A stretch of DNA of 64,000 nt from JAISFI01 sp031553775. GTDB lineage: Bacteria; Bacteroidota; Bacteroidia; Bacteroidales; Azobacteroidaceae. A program made the position numbers and the translations under genes. The notes below the pieces were generated by a model. The model was given only the letters and a program-made list of their open reading frames with translations. It was not told the DNA's origin and did no database searches. Below are positions 36,609-45,141 of this stretch, piece by piece (the first letter of the stretch is position 1; every line of letters starts with the position of its first letter). Location: positions 62,001 through 126,000 of the forward strand of contig JAVBLA010000047.1 of NCBI GenBank assembly GCA_031553775.1, written 5' to 3'.

Positions 36609-38207
36609 TTATAATTCATAACTATCTTCAACAACGATTGTTTCAATCTTTTGATTCCGGAAGTTCCCGAATCTGTGGAACAGAAAAAAATTGGCATCGT
36701 GCTGACGTACCGGTAATCCTCTGGACTCTTCAAAAGCCGTTCTGGAAACAGCAATGATATCATTTCCTTCAAATTGCCAGTCGATATATTGGAAACCATG
36801 AAAAAACGGATACCGGCTACTGATAAGTGTATCTTTCACTGTCCAGTTTCGTAAATTATCCGAATACATTAATACCAAATGGTTTCTGATCAATCCGCAA
36901 TGGATCCCATTTTTGTAAATCCCGGCATGCCGGGTAGTTCTGTCGGTATCGAATACCGCATTTGAAATGGTCCAGTAGCGGTCGCTTTTGCTGTCGTACC
37001 GGATCGTGAATTTTTTTCCTCCTCCGGGGAAAAAGATAATATCCTGCTCCGGATTAAAAGAAGATTTAGTCAACTCCCTGATGCTTATGATAGCCGCAGA
37101 TTGTCCGTTTTTTTCATCGTCTACCCGTAATATATTAACGATCTCACCGTTACGGTCGACCACCACATTGCCTTCTATCCATTGTTTGAAATTATTTCCG
37201 GAAATCCAATCGGGCCGGTAATCCAATGCTTCTGAAGATATCCAGCTGGAAGCTTTTAACAAATCGGCATCTACCGGAGCAGACATCACGAACGCTTTTC
37301 TTTCTTTTTCTACAAAGCTTCTCTCCATAGCCCTCCATATCCGGTCGTTATGGATCACTACAGGTACGGGAGCTGTGTGATATGAGCCTTTAAGCAGGAT
37401 TCCGGAATTTTCGCCGGTAGGGTGTGTCCAGGTTTTGCCCTGGTCGGTCGATTTACAAATAACCACATCTGTTTTGACTCCGGCACACCCCATGATATAT
37501 ACATTGCCGTTATGAACAAACAGATTTCCATAATTAACGAAGATATCTCCGGTTGATTGTACCGACCAGCTTTTTCCTTTGTCGGTCGACAGAAAGAATG
37601 ACGTTGAAGGAGGATCTCCCGGTTCCCGGATGGCATTGGCTATGGCAGCCAGGTAATTTCCATCCGGTAACAGGGCAATCGTAGGATTTGTCAGGTTCAC
37701 TTTTTTTATTTCGGGCGTCTGAGCAATAACAGTACCGGGAACCTTTATCGGATTGGTCCAGACAATTTCGTCGGCAAACAGCAGGATAGGAGCATCCGAT
37801 GTTTTTTGCTTTTGCGGAATATCCAACCAAATGTCCGGATTATTATATTTATATACATAAATGTAATAATTTCTTTTAGATCCAACCGAGAATTGTTCGC
37901 CGGAAAAAGTCCACCCGGGAATATCATTTTTCTTGTAGGGTAAAGCGATTATTATTTCACAAGATTTGTTACACTTGACCTGGGAAATACCGGAGTTTTC
38001 GATCAAACCGGTAGTGAACTTTTTCCCACGTAACATCTTGGGAAGGGATTCACTGAATTGGAAGGTTTTATTCTGGGAAAATACAGCCGCATTTTCTTTT
38101 GCAAGCATGATGTCCACCAGATTTCCTCTGACTTCAGCTATGGGAGATGAAGCCATCAGGTGTATTCCAATGAATAAAAAACCTATGATAAACAATCGTT
38201 GTGTCAT
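36609..38207 (-). CDS. Sialidase-fold Asp-box (BNR) exported protein
   Basis: A 532-residue protein with a type I signal peptide and a six-bladed propeller of the sialidase superfamily. Two Asp boxes are clear (STDKGKSW near residues 207-214 and STDQGKTW further on) and the blade segment NPTIALLPDGNYLAAI precedes them. In GH33 sialidases this blade carries RIP, whose arginine contacts the carboxylate; here it is TNP, so a classical exo-sialidase is not supported. It may be another hydrolase or lyase of the fold or a binding protein. It is periplasmic or surface located, encoded between fucI and the MFS transporter. Confidence 0.75.
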   Translation of the reverse strand: MTQRLFIIGFLFIGIHLMASSPIAEVRGNLVDIMLAKENAAVFSQNKTFQFSESLPKMLRGKKFTTGLIENSGISQVKCNKSCEIIIALPYKKNDIPGWTFSGEQFSVGSKRNYYIYVYKYNNPDIWLDIPQKQKTSDAPILLFADEIVWTNPIKVPGTVIAQTPEIKKVNLTNPTIALLPDGNYLAAIANAIREPGDPPSTSFFLSTDKGKSWSVQSTGDIFVNYGNLFVHNGNVYIMGCAGVKTDVVICKSTDQGKTWTHPTGENSGILLKGSYHTAPVPVVIHNDRIWRAMERSFVEKERKAFVMSAPVDADLLKASSWISSEALDYRPDWISGNNFKQWIEGNVVVDRNGEIVNILRVDDEKNGQSAAIISIRELTKSSFNPEQDIIFFPGGGKKFTIRYDSKSDRYWTISNAVFDTDRTTRHAGIYKNGIHCGLIRNHLVLMYSDNLRNWTVKDTLISSRYPFFHGFQYIDWQFEGNDIIAVSRTAFEESRGLPVRQHDANFFLFHRFGNFRNQKIETIVVEDSYEL

Positions 38208-38296
38208 TGTTTTTAAATTGCGATATAATAATCTTTGCTTAAATTTCCAGAAAGCCTAAAACAACATCATGATTCCCGGTTTGAAACCATCGTTTT

Positions 38297-40075
38297 TTAC
38301 TTGTAGATGGGGCCATATGTTTGGCAGGCCCTGTAGTCTGATCCTTCGTCGTCCGAACCAAAAGAAGCCCAGGCAGAGGGACGGAAGATTTTTTCTTCAT
38401 CCACATTGTGCATGCATACCGGAATTCTCAAGGCAGATGCCAGGGTAATCAGGTCGGCTCCGATATGTCCGAAACTGATGGCGCCATGATTTGCTCCCCA
38501 ATAGTTCATTACCGAATAAACATCTTTGAACCGCCCTTTCCCGGTAGTTCTGGGAACAAAGAAAGTAGAGGGCCAGGTTTTGTCCGTACGTTGATCGATC
38601 TGATTAAAAACTTCATCCGGGAACCGGGCAGTCCAGCCTTCTGCTATTTGCAGTACCAATCCCAGTCCTCTGATAGAATTCAACCGGCACATGGTTACGG
38701 GCATTCCTTCCCGGGTGAGAAATTTGGATGAGTAACCTCCGCCGCGCATATATTCTAAGTTGGCGGGATGCCAGGTAGTTGCATCCAACATTTTTTGGAC
38801 TTCTCCCATTTGTATTTCCCAGAATGGTTTCATAACCGGATTTCCTTTCGGGTCGGATTGTTGTCCGGATCCGTCTAATGTACAAGAACCTGAGTTGATC
38901 AGGTGGATAGCGCCGTTTTTCAACATCCCGTCGGGTTTCCATCCGGAAATGCGTTTTATGGCTTCGGGTGACCAGTATGTCCGGACATCGGCAAACATTT
39001 GTGCAGTGTTAGTCAGCAGGTTTCCAAACAACATACTCAATCCATTCAGGTGATCGTCTTCCGTTGCGAATGTGAATGGTGCACGAATACCGTTCCAGTC
39101 GAAAGAAGAATTCAGGATCGCTTCAGAGAAATCTCCGTCGGGAAGGAAGTCTGTCCACTGACGTTGCCCCTGGAATCCTCCGGCAATGGCATTGTGACCA
39201 CAGGCTTCTTCTCCGAATCCCATTTCTTTGAGCTTATCGTTACCGGTTAGCAGGTCCCGCATGATCAAAGTCATTTTTACGACAAATTCCCAGTCTTCAT
39301 CTTTTTGTGCACGGGAACGGCGGATAGATTCCTTGTTGAAATCTTCTCCTTCATTTTTCATACAATTCAGCATCGTCCATTCCAGGGCTTTTTTATATTC
39401 TTCTTTATCATAGATCTCCTGCTGTATGCGACGAAGTATTTCCGAACAATCAACGTATTCTGTCCGCATTCCGAAATAATCCCTGAGGACATCCGGATTT
39501 ACAATAGATCCGGCAATACCCATCGAAACGGAACCGATAGCTAAATATGATTTGCCGCGCATGATAGCCACAGCAAGACCGGCTTTGGCGAAACGGAGCA
39601 GTTTTTCCCGTACATCTTCCGGAATCTGAGGATCGTTCATGTCTTGCACATCTTGTCCGTAGATGCCGAAAGTCGGCAACCCGAATTGATTGTGTGCAGC
39701 TAAAGCCGCTGCCAGATAAACAGCTCCCGGACGTTCTGTTCCGTTGAAACCCCATATTGCTTTAGGAATAGACGGGTTCATGTCGATTGTTTCCGAACCA
39801 TAGCACCAACAAGGAGTTACGGAAAGGCTCAAACCTACATTTTCCCGTTCGAATTTAGCTGCACAATCTGCCGCTTCTTTTACTCCTCCAATTGTTGTAT
39901 CGGCAATTACACATTCTACCGGTGAACCATCAGGATAATGCAATGTCCGGGAATATAATTCTGCCACATTTTTAGCCAGATTCATTGTTGTTTCTTCCAA
40001 TGATTCGCGGATACCGCGGCGGCGACCATCAATAATTGGCCGGATGCCGATTTTAGGATAAATTTCTTTTTTCAT
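38297..40075 (-). CDS. fucI: L-fucose isomerase
   Basis: Interconverts L-fucose and L-fuculose (also D-arabinose/D-ribulose) with Mn2+; cytoplasmic hexamer, 592 residues (E. coli 591). Near-identical segments include PKIGIRPIIDGRRRGIRESLEE, TPCWCYGSETIDM, KAIWGFNGTERPGAVYLAAALAAH, AILNSSFDWNG and RPSAWASFG. The three metal ligands of the E. coli enzyme (Glu337, Asp361, His528) are visible here in FATED, FADVRTYW and GANHGA. It matches the GH29 fucosidase on the other strand. No fuculokinase or fuculose-phosphate aldolase is in the window. A one-sided heptad repeat sits just upstream. Confidence 0.97.
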   Translation of the reverse strand: MKKEIYPKIGIRPIIDGRRRGIRESLEETTMNLAKNVAELYSRTLHYPDGSPVECVIADTTIGGVKEAADCAAKFERENVGLSLSVTPCWCYGSETIDMNPSIPKAIWGFNGTERPGAVYLAAALAAHNQFGLPTFGIYGQDVQDMNDPQIPEDVREKLLRFAKAGLAVAIMRGKSYLAIGSVSMGIAGSIVNPDVLRDYFGMRTEYVDCSEILRRIQQEIYDKEEYKKALEWTMLNCMKNEGEDFNKESIRRSRAQKDEDWEFVVKMTLIMRDLLTGNDKLKEMGFGEEACGHNAIAGGFQGQRQWTDFLPDGDFSEAILNSSFDWNGIRAPFTFATEDDHLNGLSMLFGNLLTNTAQMFADVRTYWSPEAIKRISGWKPDGMLKNGAIHLINSGSCTLDGSGQQSDPKGNPVMKPFWEIQMGEVQKMLDATTWHPANLEYMRGGGYSSKFLTREGMPVTMCRLNSIRGLGLVLQIAEGWTARFPDEVFNQIDQRTDKTWPSTFFVPRTTGKGRFKDVYSVMNYWGANHGAISFGHIGADLITLASALRIPVCMHNVDEEKIFRPSAWASFGSDDEGSDYRACQTYGPIYK

Positions 40076-40085
40076 GCTTGAATAC

Positions 40086-40122
40086 TTAAATAATTGATGC
40101 TTGACAATTGATAATTGACAAT
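40086..40122. repeat. One-sided heptad repeat upstream of fucI
   Basis: Units of the AATTGAT and AATTGAC type without a complementary partner arm nearby. It lies in the 81-bp gap between the YhcH-like gene and fucI. Confidence 0.5.
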
Positions 40123-40156
40123 GTTTTTTTACTGTTTCAGGATGGATATAAGTCTT

Positions 40157-40750
40157 TTAATCGACTTTGATTTTGATGACAATTTTTTTGACCGGTTCAT
40201 TTGTCTCCATTTTCAAACAAGGGCGATGGATATCTTCCGGAAAGAAAATGAAATATTTATCCGGACTTGCCGGTAGATTGGTTCCTCCATCATATTGGTA
40301 AAATTCTATGTCTTTATCTGCATCGTAAGGAGAAGATACCGGAATAGTCTTATCTCTGGTCAGACCGATATATTCTTTTCCTTCCACAAGGTATTGGATG
40401 TCAATGTATTGCTGGTGTGATTCGAACAGGGCATCTTCCGGATTTTTTGTAGTGTATTCACTAACAGCTGCATACACATTTTCTGTCAGATCTGTCCGGC
40501 CTAGCGGCAGATCGGCAGGATTTATGTTGGCAAGATATTGAAATGCGGTATCCCATCTTTCTGGGAATTTTTCATAATGCATTTTTACTGCATCGAAGTT
40601 GATGGAAGTGTCGGCTTGTGCCTTGAATTCACTGATAATGGAACTGTCTGTAATCGTAATCATAGGATCATTTTTAGATTCATTGTTTGTTTTCTTGGGT
40701 GAACAAGCTATCGCAAAAGCAATCAATAATAATATAATCAGATTTTTCAT
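40157..40750 (-). CDS. YhcH/YjgK/YiaL-family protein with a lipoprotein signal
   Basis: A 197-residue protein whose C-terminal 150 residues are the YhcH (DUF386) double-stranded beta-helix domain: FESHQQYIDIQYLVEGKEYIG, and FFPEDIHRPCL near the end. E. coli YhcH (NanQ) is reported to be an N-acetylneuraminate anomerase. The usual proteins are cytosolic; this one begins with a lipoprotein signal (lipobox AIACS near residue 16) followed by a low-complexity linker KKTNNESKNDP, so it is exported and membrane-anchored. It is encoded directly downstream of the aldolase gene. A periplasmic sugar-anomerising or sugar-sensing role is inferred. Confidence 0.85.
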   Translation of the reverse strand: MKNLIILLLIAFAIACSPKKTNNESKNDPMITITDSSIISEFKAQADTSINFDAVKMHYEKFPERWDTAFQYLANINPADLPLGRTDLTENVYAAVSEYTTKNPEDALFESHQQYIDIQYLVEGKEYIGLTRDKTIPVSSPYDADKDIEFYQYDGGTNLPASPDKYFIFFPEDIHRPCLKMETNEPVKKIVIKIKVD

Positions 40751-40790
40751 GGGTAAATAATTATTTAAATGGTATGTTAATACTAATTGG

Positions 40791-41693
40791 TTAGAGTTCC
40801 AGAGATTCTATTGCCTGTACGATAATATTTCTTTGCTCTTTTCCGAATTTATTGAATGGAGCGGCTAAGAAATCACTGCAAATGCCCAATATATTCAGGG
40901 AGCATTTAACTCCTTTCAAATAGCTGGATCCGAAACTTCCTACATTATAGATACTTGCGCTTATCTGCATTACTTTGGCATGTAATCGCAATACTTCATC
41001 TATGTTTTTTGCTTTGGCAGCATTATACAGATCTACATAGAGTTTGGGAAACATATTGGCACCTCCGTTTACACCTCCGCTGGCACCAAGGAGTACTACT
41101 TCGGCCATCATTTCTTCTGGTCCGACAAATATAGAGAAATCTTTTTTATCACGCATTTCGAAAACAACCGATTGAAAATAACCGCCATTAGCCGAACTGT
41201 CTTTAAATCCGATCACTTTTTCGTTTTGTGCAATGCGTTTGATTGTGGAAGGGGCAAAAGATACTTTGGTATGTGTCGGCATGTTGTATAGGAAGATCGG
41301 TAATTCCAACTGAGGAATCAGGTTTTCATAAAATTCCGACAATTCCGGTTGTCCTGTTGCATAATAATAGGGTGGGGCGGACACAGTTGCATCGGCACCA
41401 CATTCGGCCGCTATTTGCGATAACCGGATACTGTCTACGATAGATGTATCGGAAATACCTACCAATAAAGGCAATCTTCCATTTAATATGCGACTGCTTT
41501 GTCTGATCATTTCTACCCGGAGGTCAAAGCTCAGACTTTGTGCTTCTCCTGTAGTGCCCAGGATGAAAACACCGTGTACGCCTCCGGCAATGACATGCTC
41601 TATTAACCGTTCCAAACCATCAATATCCAGTGTATTGTTGTCGATAAGCGGAGTTACTAATGGCGGTACTATACCGCATAAAGGATTTTTCAT
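40791..41693 (-). CDS. DapA/NanA-family class I aldolase
   Basis: A 300-residue (beta/alpha)8 aldolase of the dihydrodipicolinate synthase/N-acetylneuraminate lyase superfamily; cytoplasmic. Visible features are GTTGE near residues 46-50, the active-site tyrosine in FLYNMP near 137, and the Schiff-base lysine in GFKDSS near 163. GTTGE is shared with DapA and several keto-acid aldolases, whereas typical sialate lyases read GSTGE, so the substrate is not settled. The neighbours (YhcH, FucI, sialidase-fold protein, MFS) make it a catabolic aldolase rather than the lysine-pathway enzyme. Confidence 0.83.
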   Translation of the reverse strand: MKNPLCGIVPPLVTPLIDNNTLDIDGLERLIEHVIAGGVHGVFILGTTGEAQSLSFDLRVEMIRQSSRILNGRLPLLVGISDTSIVDSIRLSQIAAECGADATVSAPPYYYATGQPELSEFYENLIPQLELPIFLYNMPTHTKVSFAPSTIKRIAQNEKVIGFKDSSANGGYFQSVVFEMRDKKDFSIFVGPEEMMAEVVLLGASGGVNGGANMFPKLYVDLYNAAKAKNIDEVLRLHAKVMQISASIYNVGSFGSSYLKGVKCSLNILGICSDFLAAPFNKFGKEQRNIIVQAIESLEL

Positions 41694-41745
41694 GTTTGAA
41701 TAAATTTGTTTATATGGTTACTACTAACAAGTTAACAACTACTTG

Positions 41746-43707
41746 TTACTCATTTATTTTTCTTTTATTCCTGATCCAGTAAAAATGACCGTCTTCTCCT
41801 CCGGCAACAATATCAAAGATACCATTATTTTCCCAATCTACAGCTGTAGGTGCCGTGTCGTGACCGGCCAGTTTAACATCACACAGTTCTCCCCGGTTAG
41901 CAAAAAAGATGCTATCGCCCGATTGGCGGATGTTTTCAAACCAGGTGACATTGCGACTGTTGACAACAAGGTCTGATTTTCCATCATTGTTCCAATCTAC
42001 AATGGCTATTTTTCGTCTTCCCGACCGTCCGGCAAGTCCAGCATTCAATTGTAACGGTTTGATCGTTACATTTACCGGGTTATTATTATGATCGTATGAA
42101 GATGCTTCTACTGTATAAAAGATTCTTTTTCCTGGTTTCAGCCAGAGTTCTCCGTTTTTGTTGAAACGTTCGTAAAAGCAGAGGTAGCCTTCCGTATCTA
42201 ACATCACCAGATCGGTTAGTCCGTCTTTGTTCCAATCGATTGCCACTGGTGTTGTTCTCCACTGGGTTACTAAATCCGTATTTCCAGGATTCCACCAGTT
42301 CCATGCCGGTTTCAAAGGAGCTTTTCCATTCCAGTCTACTTTTACTTTGTACGGTCCCTCCAGGTTGACCGGGTCTCCGGTGTTTTTATACCAGATGATT
42401 TCTCCGAAAATGGAGTTGACGATGATATCTTTCAATCCGTCGTTATCCCAATCGGCCACGCTTAATGTGGTGTATCCCCATTTCGCTTCTGCCGGACCTT
42501 GTATCGAACCGTTTTCTCCAGCCATGATACGGATTTCCTTTCCATTGGCTTTTAATAATACAGGAGCGGCCCATTGGGGAGGAATGCCTCCATCTAAATT
42601 TTTAATGAAAGCAATATTCCCGGCTGAATTTCCGGAGATAATATCCTCTTTTCCGTCGCCATCCCAATCAACACCAAACGGAGTAGATAAAGCGCCGAAT
42701 TTCAGATTATCGGCTTTTTGTTTCAGGTAAACCGGCGATTTGAACACCGGCATTCCTTTCTTGACTTTTCCTGTATTTTTAACAAAAGCGACTCTTCCGT
42801 CTTCATCTCCTACCAATAAATCGATGTGCCCGTCTCCATCAAAATCAAAGGCGACCGGCATGATCATCTCCACATGAAAAGAAATTTCTTTACCGGATTC
42901 GTCCAATAATCTACGGCCTTCGGCAAATTTTGAGTTTTTACGGGAACCTGTATTTTTGAACCAGGTAAGTTTATCCCGGAATTCGCCACAAATGAAGTCC
43001 GGTTTGCCGTCTCCATCAAAGTCAGCCATATTGGACCCCGGAGCACCATATGTTTCCAATGGTTTGTTGCCTGCCAGTATTTTCCCCTTATTGATATAAT
43101 TTCCCTTTTGATTTTCCAATAGATATATAAATCCTCTTAAGGGACCGTTCGTCCAATTTCCGTCTTTATCATAAGCGTTATCCCATCCGTATTCGCCCCA
43201 GTCGTCGATACCCACGAGGATATCCAGATCTCCATCTCCGTCATAATCCGTATAGCTCCACATATTACTGCGTTCTTTTACAAAATCATGTCCCGGAATA
43301 ATATCCGGATGGATTTTATTGGGTTTTTCAAAAAGGTTTCGGGTGAAGTCGGTATATTCGGTTCCCGGCTGCAAAACATACATCTTATTATTTACATAAG
43401 ATGCACAGGTATTCCGGGAGCCTTTGTTCGACAGGCGTTTCGGAACATCAAACAGCGGCTCGCTTTTTGTTCCGATATTTTTGAAAAAATAGATTCCCTT
43501 GAAAGGAGTATCCGGACAAGACATCAGGATGTCCGTCAGACCATCTCCATCATAATCTACCGGCATGGGATATCCCCAAAGTCCAACTCCCAGGTCGACG
43601 ATTAATCCTGGATGATTGTATTTTAACCGGATATCATCTCCTTTTTGTGCTTTCAGAATAAAACTTGAAAGAATAAAAACAAGACAGATAGTTGTGATTC
43701 TTTTCAT
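41746..43707 (-). CDS. FG-GAP/VCBS-repeat exported protein, paralogue 1
   Basis: A protein of about 653 residues with a signal peptide (MKRITTICLVFILSSFILKAQ) and a chain of calcium-loop repeats of the D-x-D/N-x-D/N-G-xx-D type. I count nine: DYDGDGLTD, DYDGDGDLD, DFDGDGKPD, DFDGDGHID, DWDGDGKED, DWDNDGLKD, DWNKDGLTD, DWNNDGKSD and DWENNGIFD. These alternate with F/W-x-KN(T/I)G strands, as in FG-GAP beta-propellers. It shares the block GKEIRI-AG-NGSIQG-EAKWGY with the second FG-GAP protein. No T9SS sorting domain or catalytic family is recognised. I set the start at 43707, since the 41 upstream residues precede a clear signal peptide. Confidence 0.8.
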   Translation of the reverse strand: MKRITTICLVFILSSFILKAQKGDDIRLKYNHPGLIVDLGVGLWGYPMPVDYDGDGLTDILMSCPDTPFKGIYFFKNIGTKSEPLFDVPKRLSNKGSRNTCASYVNNKMYVLQPGTEYTDFTRNLFEKPNKIHPDIIPGHDFVKERSNMWSYTDYDGDGDLDILVGIDDWGEYGWDNAYDKDGNWTNGPLRGFIYLLENQKGNYINKGKILAGNKPLETYGAPGSNMADFDGDGKPDFICGEFRDKLTWFKNTGSRKNSKFAEGRRLLDESGKEISFHVEMIMPVAFDFDGDGHIDLLVGDEDGRVAFVKNTGKVKKGMPVFKSPVYLKQKADNLKFGALSTPFGVDWDGDGKEDIISGNSAGNIAFIKNLDGGIPPQWAAPVLLKANGKEIRIMAGENGSIQGPAEAKWGYTTLSVADWDNDGLKDIIVNSIFGEIIWYKNTGDPVNLEGPYKVKVDWNGKAPLKPAWNWWNPGNTDLVTQWRTTPVAIDWNKDGLTDLVMLDTEGYLCFYERFNKNGELWLKPGKRIFYTVEASSYDHNNNPVNVTIKPLQLNAGLAGRSGRRKIAIVDWNNDGKSDLVVNSRNVTWFENIRQSGDSIFFANRGELCDVKLAGHDTAPTAVDWENNGIFDIVAGGEDGHFYWIRNKRKINE

Positions 43708-43866
43708 ATCGGAAAAAGTCGATAGTTTTCTGATAATGAACATTTTTTGATAATTGGCAATACCTGGTAATACCAGTTGGCAAAGATGAACGAATGATGA
43801 ATTTTGTATAGATAATATTTTTGCAACCATGGTAATAAATTGATAAATAAAAACGTTTAAAAATGC

Positions 43867-43878
43867 TTAATCGATTAA
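43867..43878. promoter_or_regulatory. LacI-type operator upstream of FG-GAP gene 1
   Basis: TTAATCGATTAA, a perfect 12-bp palindrome with the central CG typical of LacI-family sites. It is identical to the core of the site in the lacI promoter. It lies about 160 bp upstream of the FG-GAP gene ATG at 43707, just past the lacI stop. Confidence 0.65.
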
Positions 43879-43895
43879 CTTTCAATGAAAAAAAA

Positions 43896-44897
43896 TTACA
43901 TATCATTCAGCAATGTAGCATATAATTCTATATGTACAGGTGCTGCTTTTTTCTCTTTAATTTGTTCTATCAGGATATCCACGGCCATCCGTCCCATTTC
44001 CGGAATCGGCTGTTGGATACAGGGAATCGGCATTTTTGAGAATTCGAAAGCCTCATTTTTGTCAAAACATACTACCCTGATATCTTCTGGAATTCTTTTA
44101 TTCAGTTGTAACAATCTTTTGATACCAGACATAGAGATGGTATTTGTTGCAAAGAAAATGCCGTCGGCCGGATGCTCTCCCTGCGCCAATTCGTCAATAG
44201 ACCGCATAATATCTTCCTGGATACTTTCGTAATGGATTTCTTTGATCATGTCCGGTTGAAAAATTCCTGCTTTTAAAAGGGCGTCCGTATAACCTCTTTT
44301 CCTGTCTTGTATATGGGGCAACTGGTTCTTATAAATCAATAAGCCGATATTTTTACAGCCTGATTCGATTAGCAGTTTGGTGCCTTCGTACGACGCATGA
44401 TAGTTGTTGACCACTACGTGACAGATTGGGATTCCGGGAAAATAGCGGTCTAACAGTACTATGGGAGATCCTGCTTTTTGCAGTTCGCCAATATACTTTT
44501 CTCCTTCTTCCGTTGGGACAATGATAAATCCATCTACCTGCCTGCTTTTTAATGTAGCGATCACTTTTCCCATTTTTTCGGTCGACTCATTTGTATTTGT
44601 TATGATGACGGTATAACCGAATTTTTCTGCGTATTCCTGTATATGAAAGGCCAGATTAGCAAAAAATGTATTGGAAATATCGGCAACGATCAATGCAATA
44701 GTATTGGAACGGCCGATCCGTAGTCCTCTTGCCAGATTGTTCGGCTCATAATTCATTTCTTTGGCCGCCAATCTGATCTTTTCTGCAATTTCTTTACCGA
44801 TACGCCCGGTTTTTTCTTTGCCGTTCAATACCAGAGACACGGTAGCGGTGGAAACCCCTACTTTTTCTGCAATGTCTTTAAGCGATATTTTTGCCAT
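43896..44897 (-). CDS. LacI-family transcriptional regulator
   Basis: A 333-residue repressor with the N-terminal helix-turn-helix SLKDIAEKVGVSTATVSLVLNGK (residues about 4-26), the hinge segment NNLARGLRIGRS, and a periplasmic-binding-protein-like effector domain (IALIVADISNTFFANL, QVDGFIIVPTE, PEDIRVVCFDKNEAFEF). The start is the ATG at 44897 (MAKISLKD); the 11 upstream residues precede the conserved N-terminus. It sits between the two FG-GAP genes. Perfect or near matches to one palindrome occur in its own promoter and upstream of both FG-GAP genes, so it probably controls itself and the leftward locus. The inducing sugar is unknown. Confidence 0.93.
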   Translation of the reverse strand: MAKISLKDIAEKVGVSTATVSLVLNGKEKTGRIGKEIAEKIRLAAKEMNYEPNNLARGLRIGRSNTIALIVADISNTFFANLAFHIQEYAEKFGYTVIITNTNESTEKMGKVIATLKSRQVDGFIIVPTEEGEKYIGELQKAGSPIVLLDRYFPGIPICHVVVNNYHASYEGTKLLIESGCKNIGLLIYKNQLPHIQDRKRGYTDALLKAGIFQPDMIKEIHYESIQEDIMRSIDELAQGEHPADGIFFATNTISMSGIKRLLQLNKRIPEDIRVVCFDKNEAFEFSKMPIPCIQQPIPEMGRMAVDILIEQIKEKKAAPVHIELYATLLNDM

Positions 44898-45037
44898 ATT
44901 CGGAATTATTATTCTGTTATCAGTCTGCAAGATAAGAAGTAAGAATAGTAAACAAAGCCTGATTTTTTATGCTTTTATGGTCGTTGTTTCTCTACTTCCA
45001 GATTAAAGTTACAATGACTTTTTTATCTAATTTTGTG

Positions 45038-45068
45038 CAAATATAAAAGCTTAATCGATTAAGTGCAA
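45038..45068 (-). promoter_or_regulatory. Promoter of the lacI-family gene with operator in the spacer
   Basis: On the minus strand: TTG (45066-45068), 20 bp, TATATTTG (45038-45045), a full match to the Bacteroidales consensus. The 14-bp palindrome at 45050-45063 occupies most of the spacer. The -7 box ends 140 bp before the ATG. Confidence 0.75.
45050..45063. promoter_or_regulatory. LacI-type operator in the lacI-family promoter
   Basis: CTTAATCGATTAAG is a perfect 14-bp palindrome with central CG. It falls wholly between the -33 and -7 elements of the lacI-family promoter, the classical place for a repressor to exclude RNA polymerase; autoregulation is inferred. Confidence 0.8.
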
Positions 45069-45141
45069 CTTTTTTTGTATGTTATATAACATATAATTGA
45101 TTTTTTAACATTTTATTAGGTATCCACATACAGGTGGGATA

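Noticed and set aside
36609..38207. Classical GH33 exo-sialidase
   Set aside because: The RIP arginine is replaced by TNP; only the fold is supported.
40791..41693. Housekeeping dihydrodipicolinate synthase (dapA)
   Set aside because: The catabolic neighbourhood (YhcH, fucI, MFS, sialidase fold) does not fit lysine synthesis, though GTTGE does occur in DapA.
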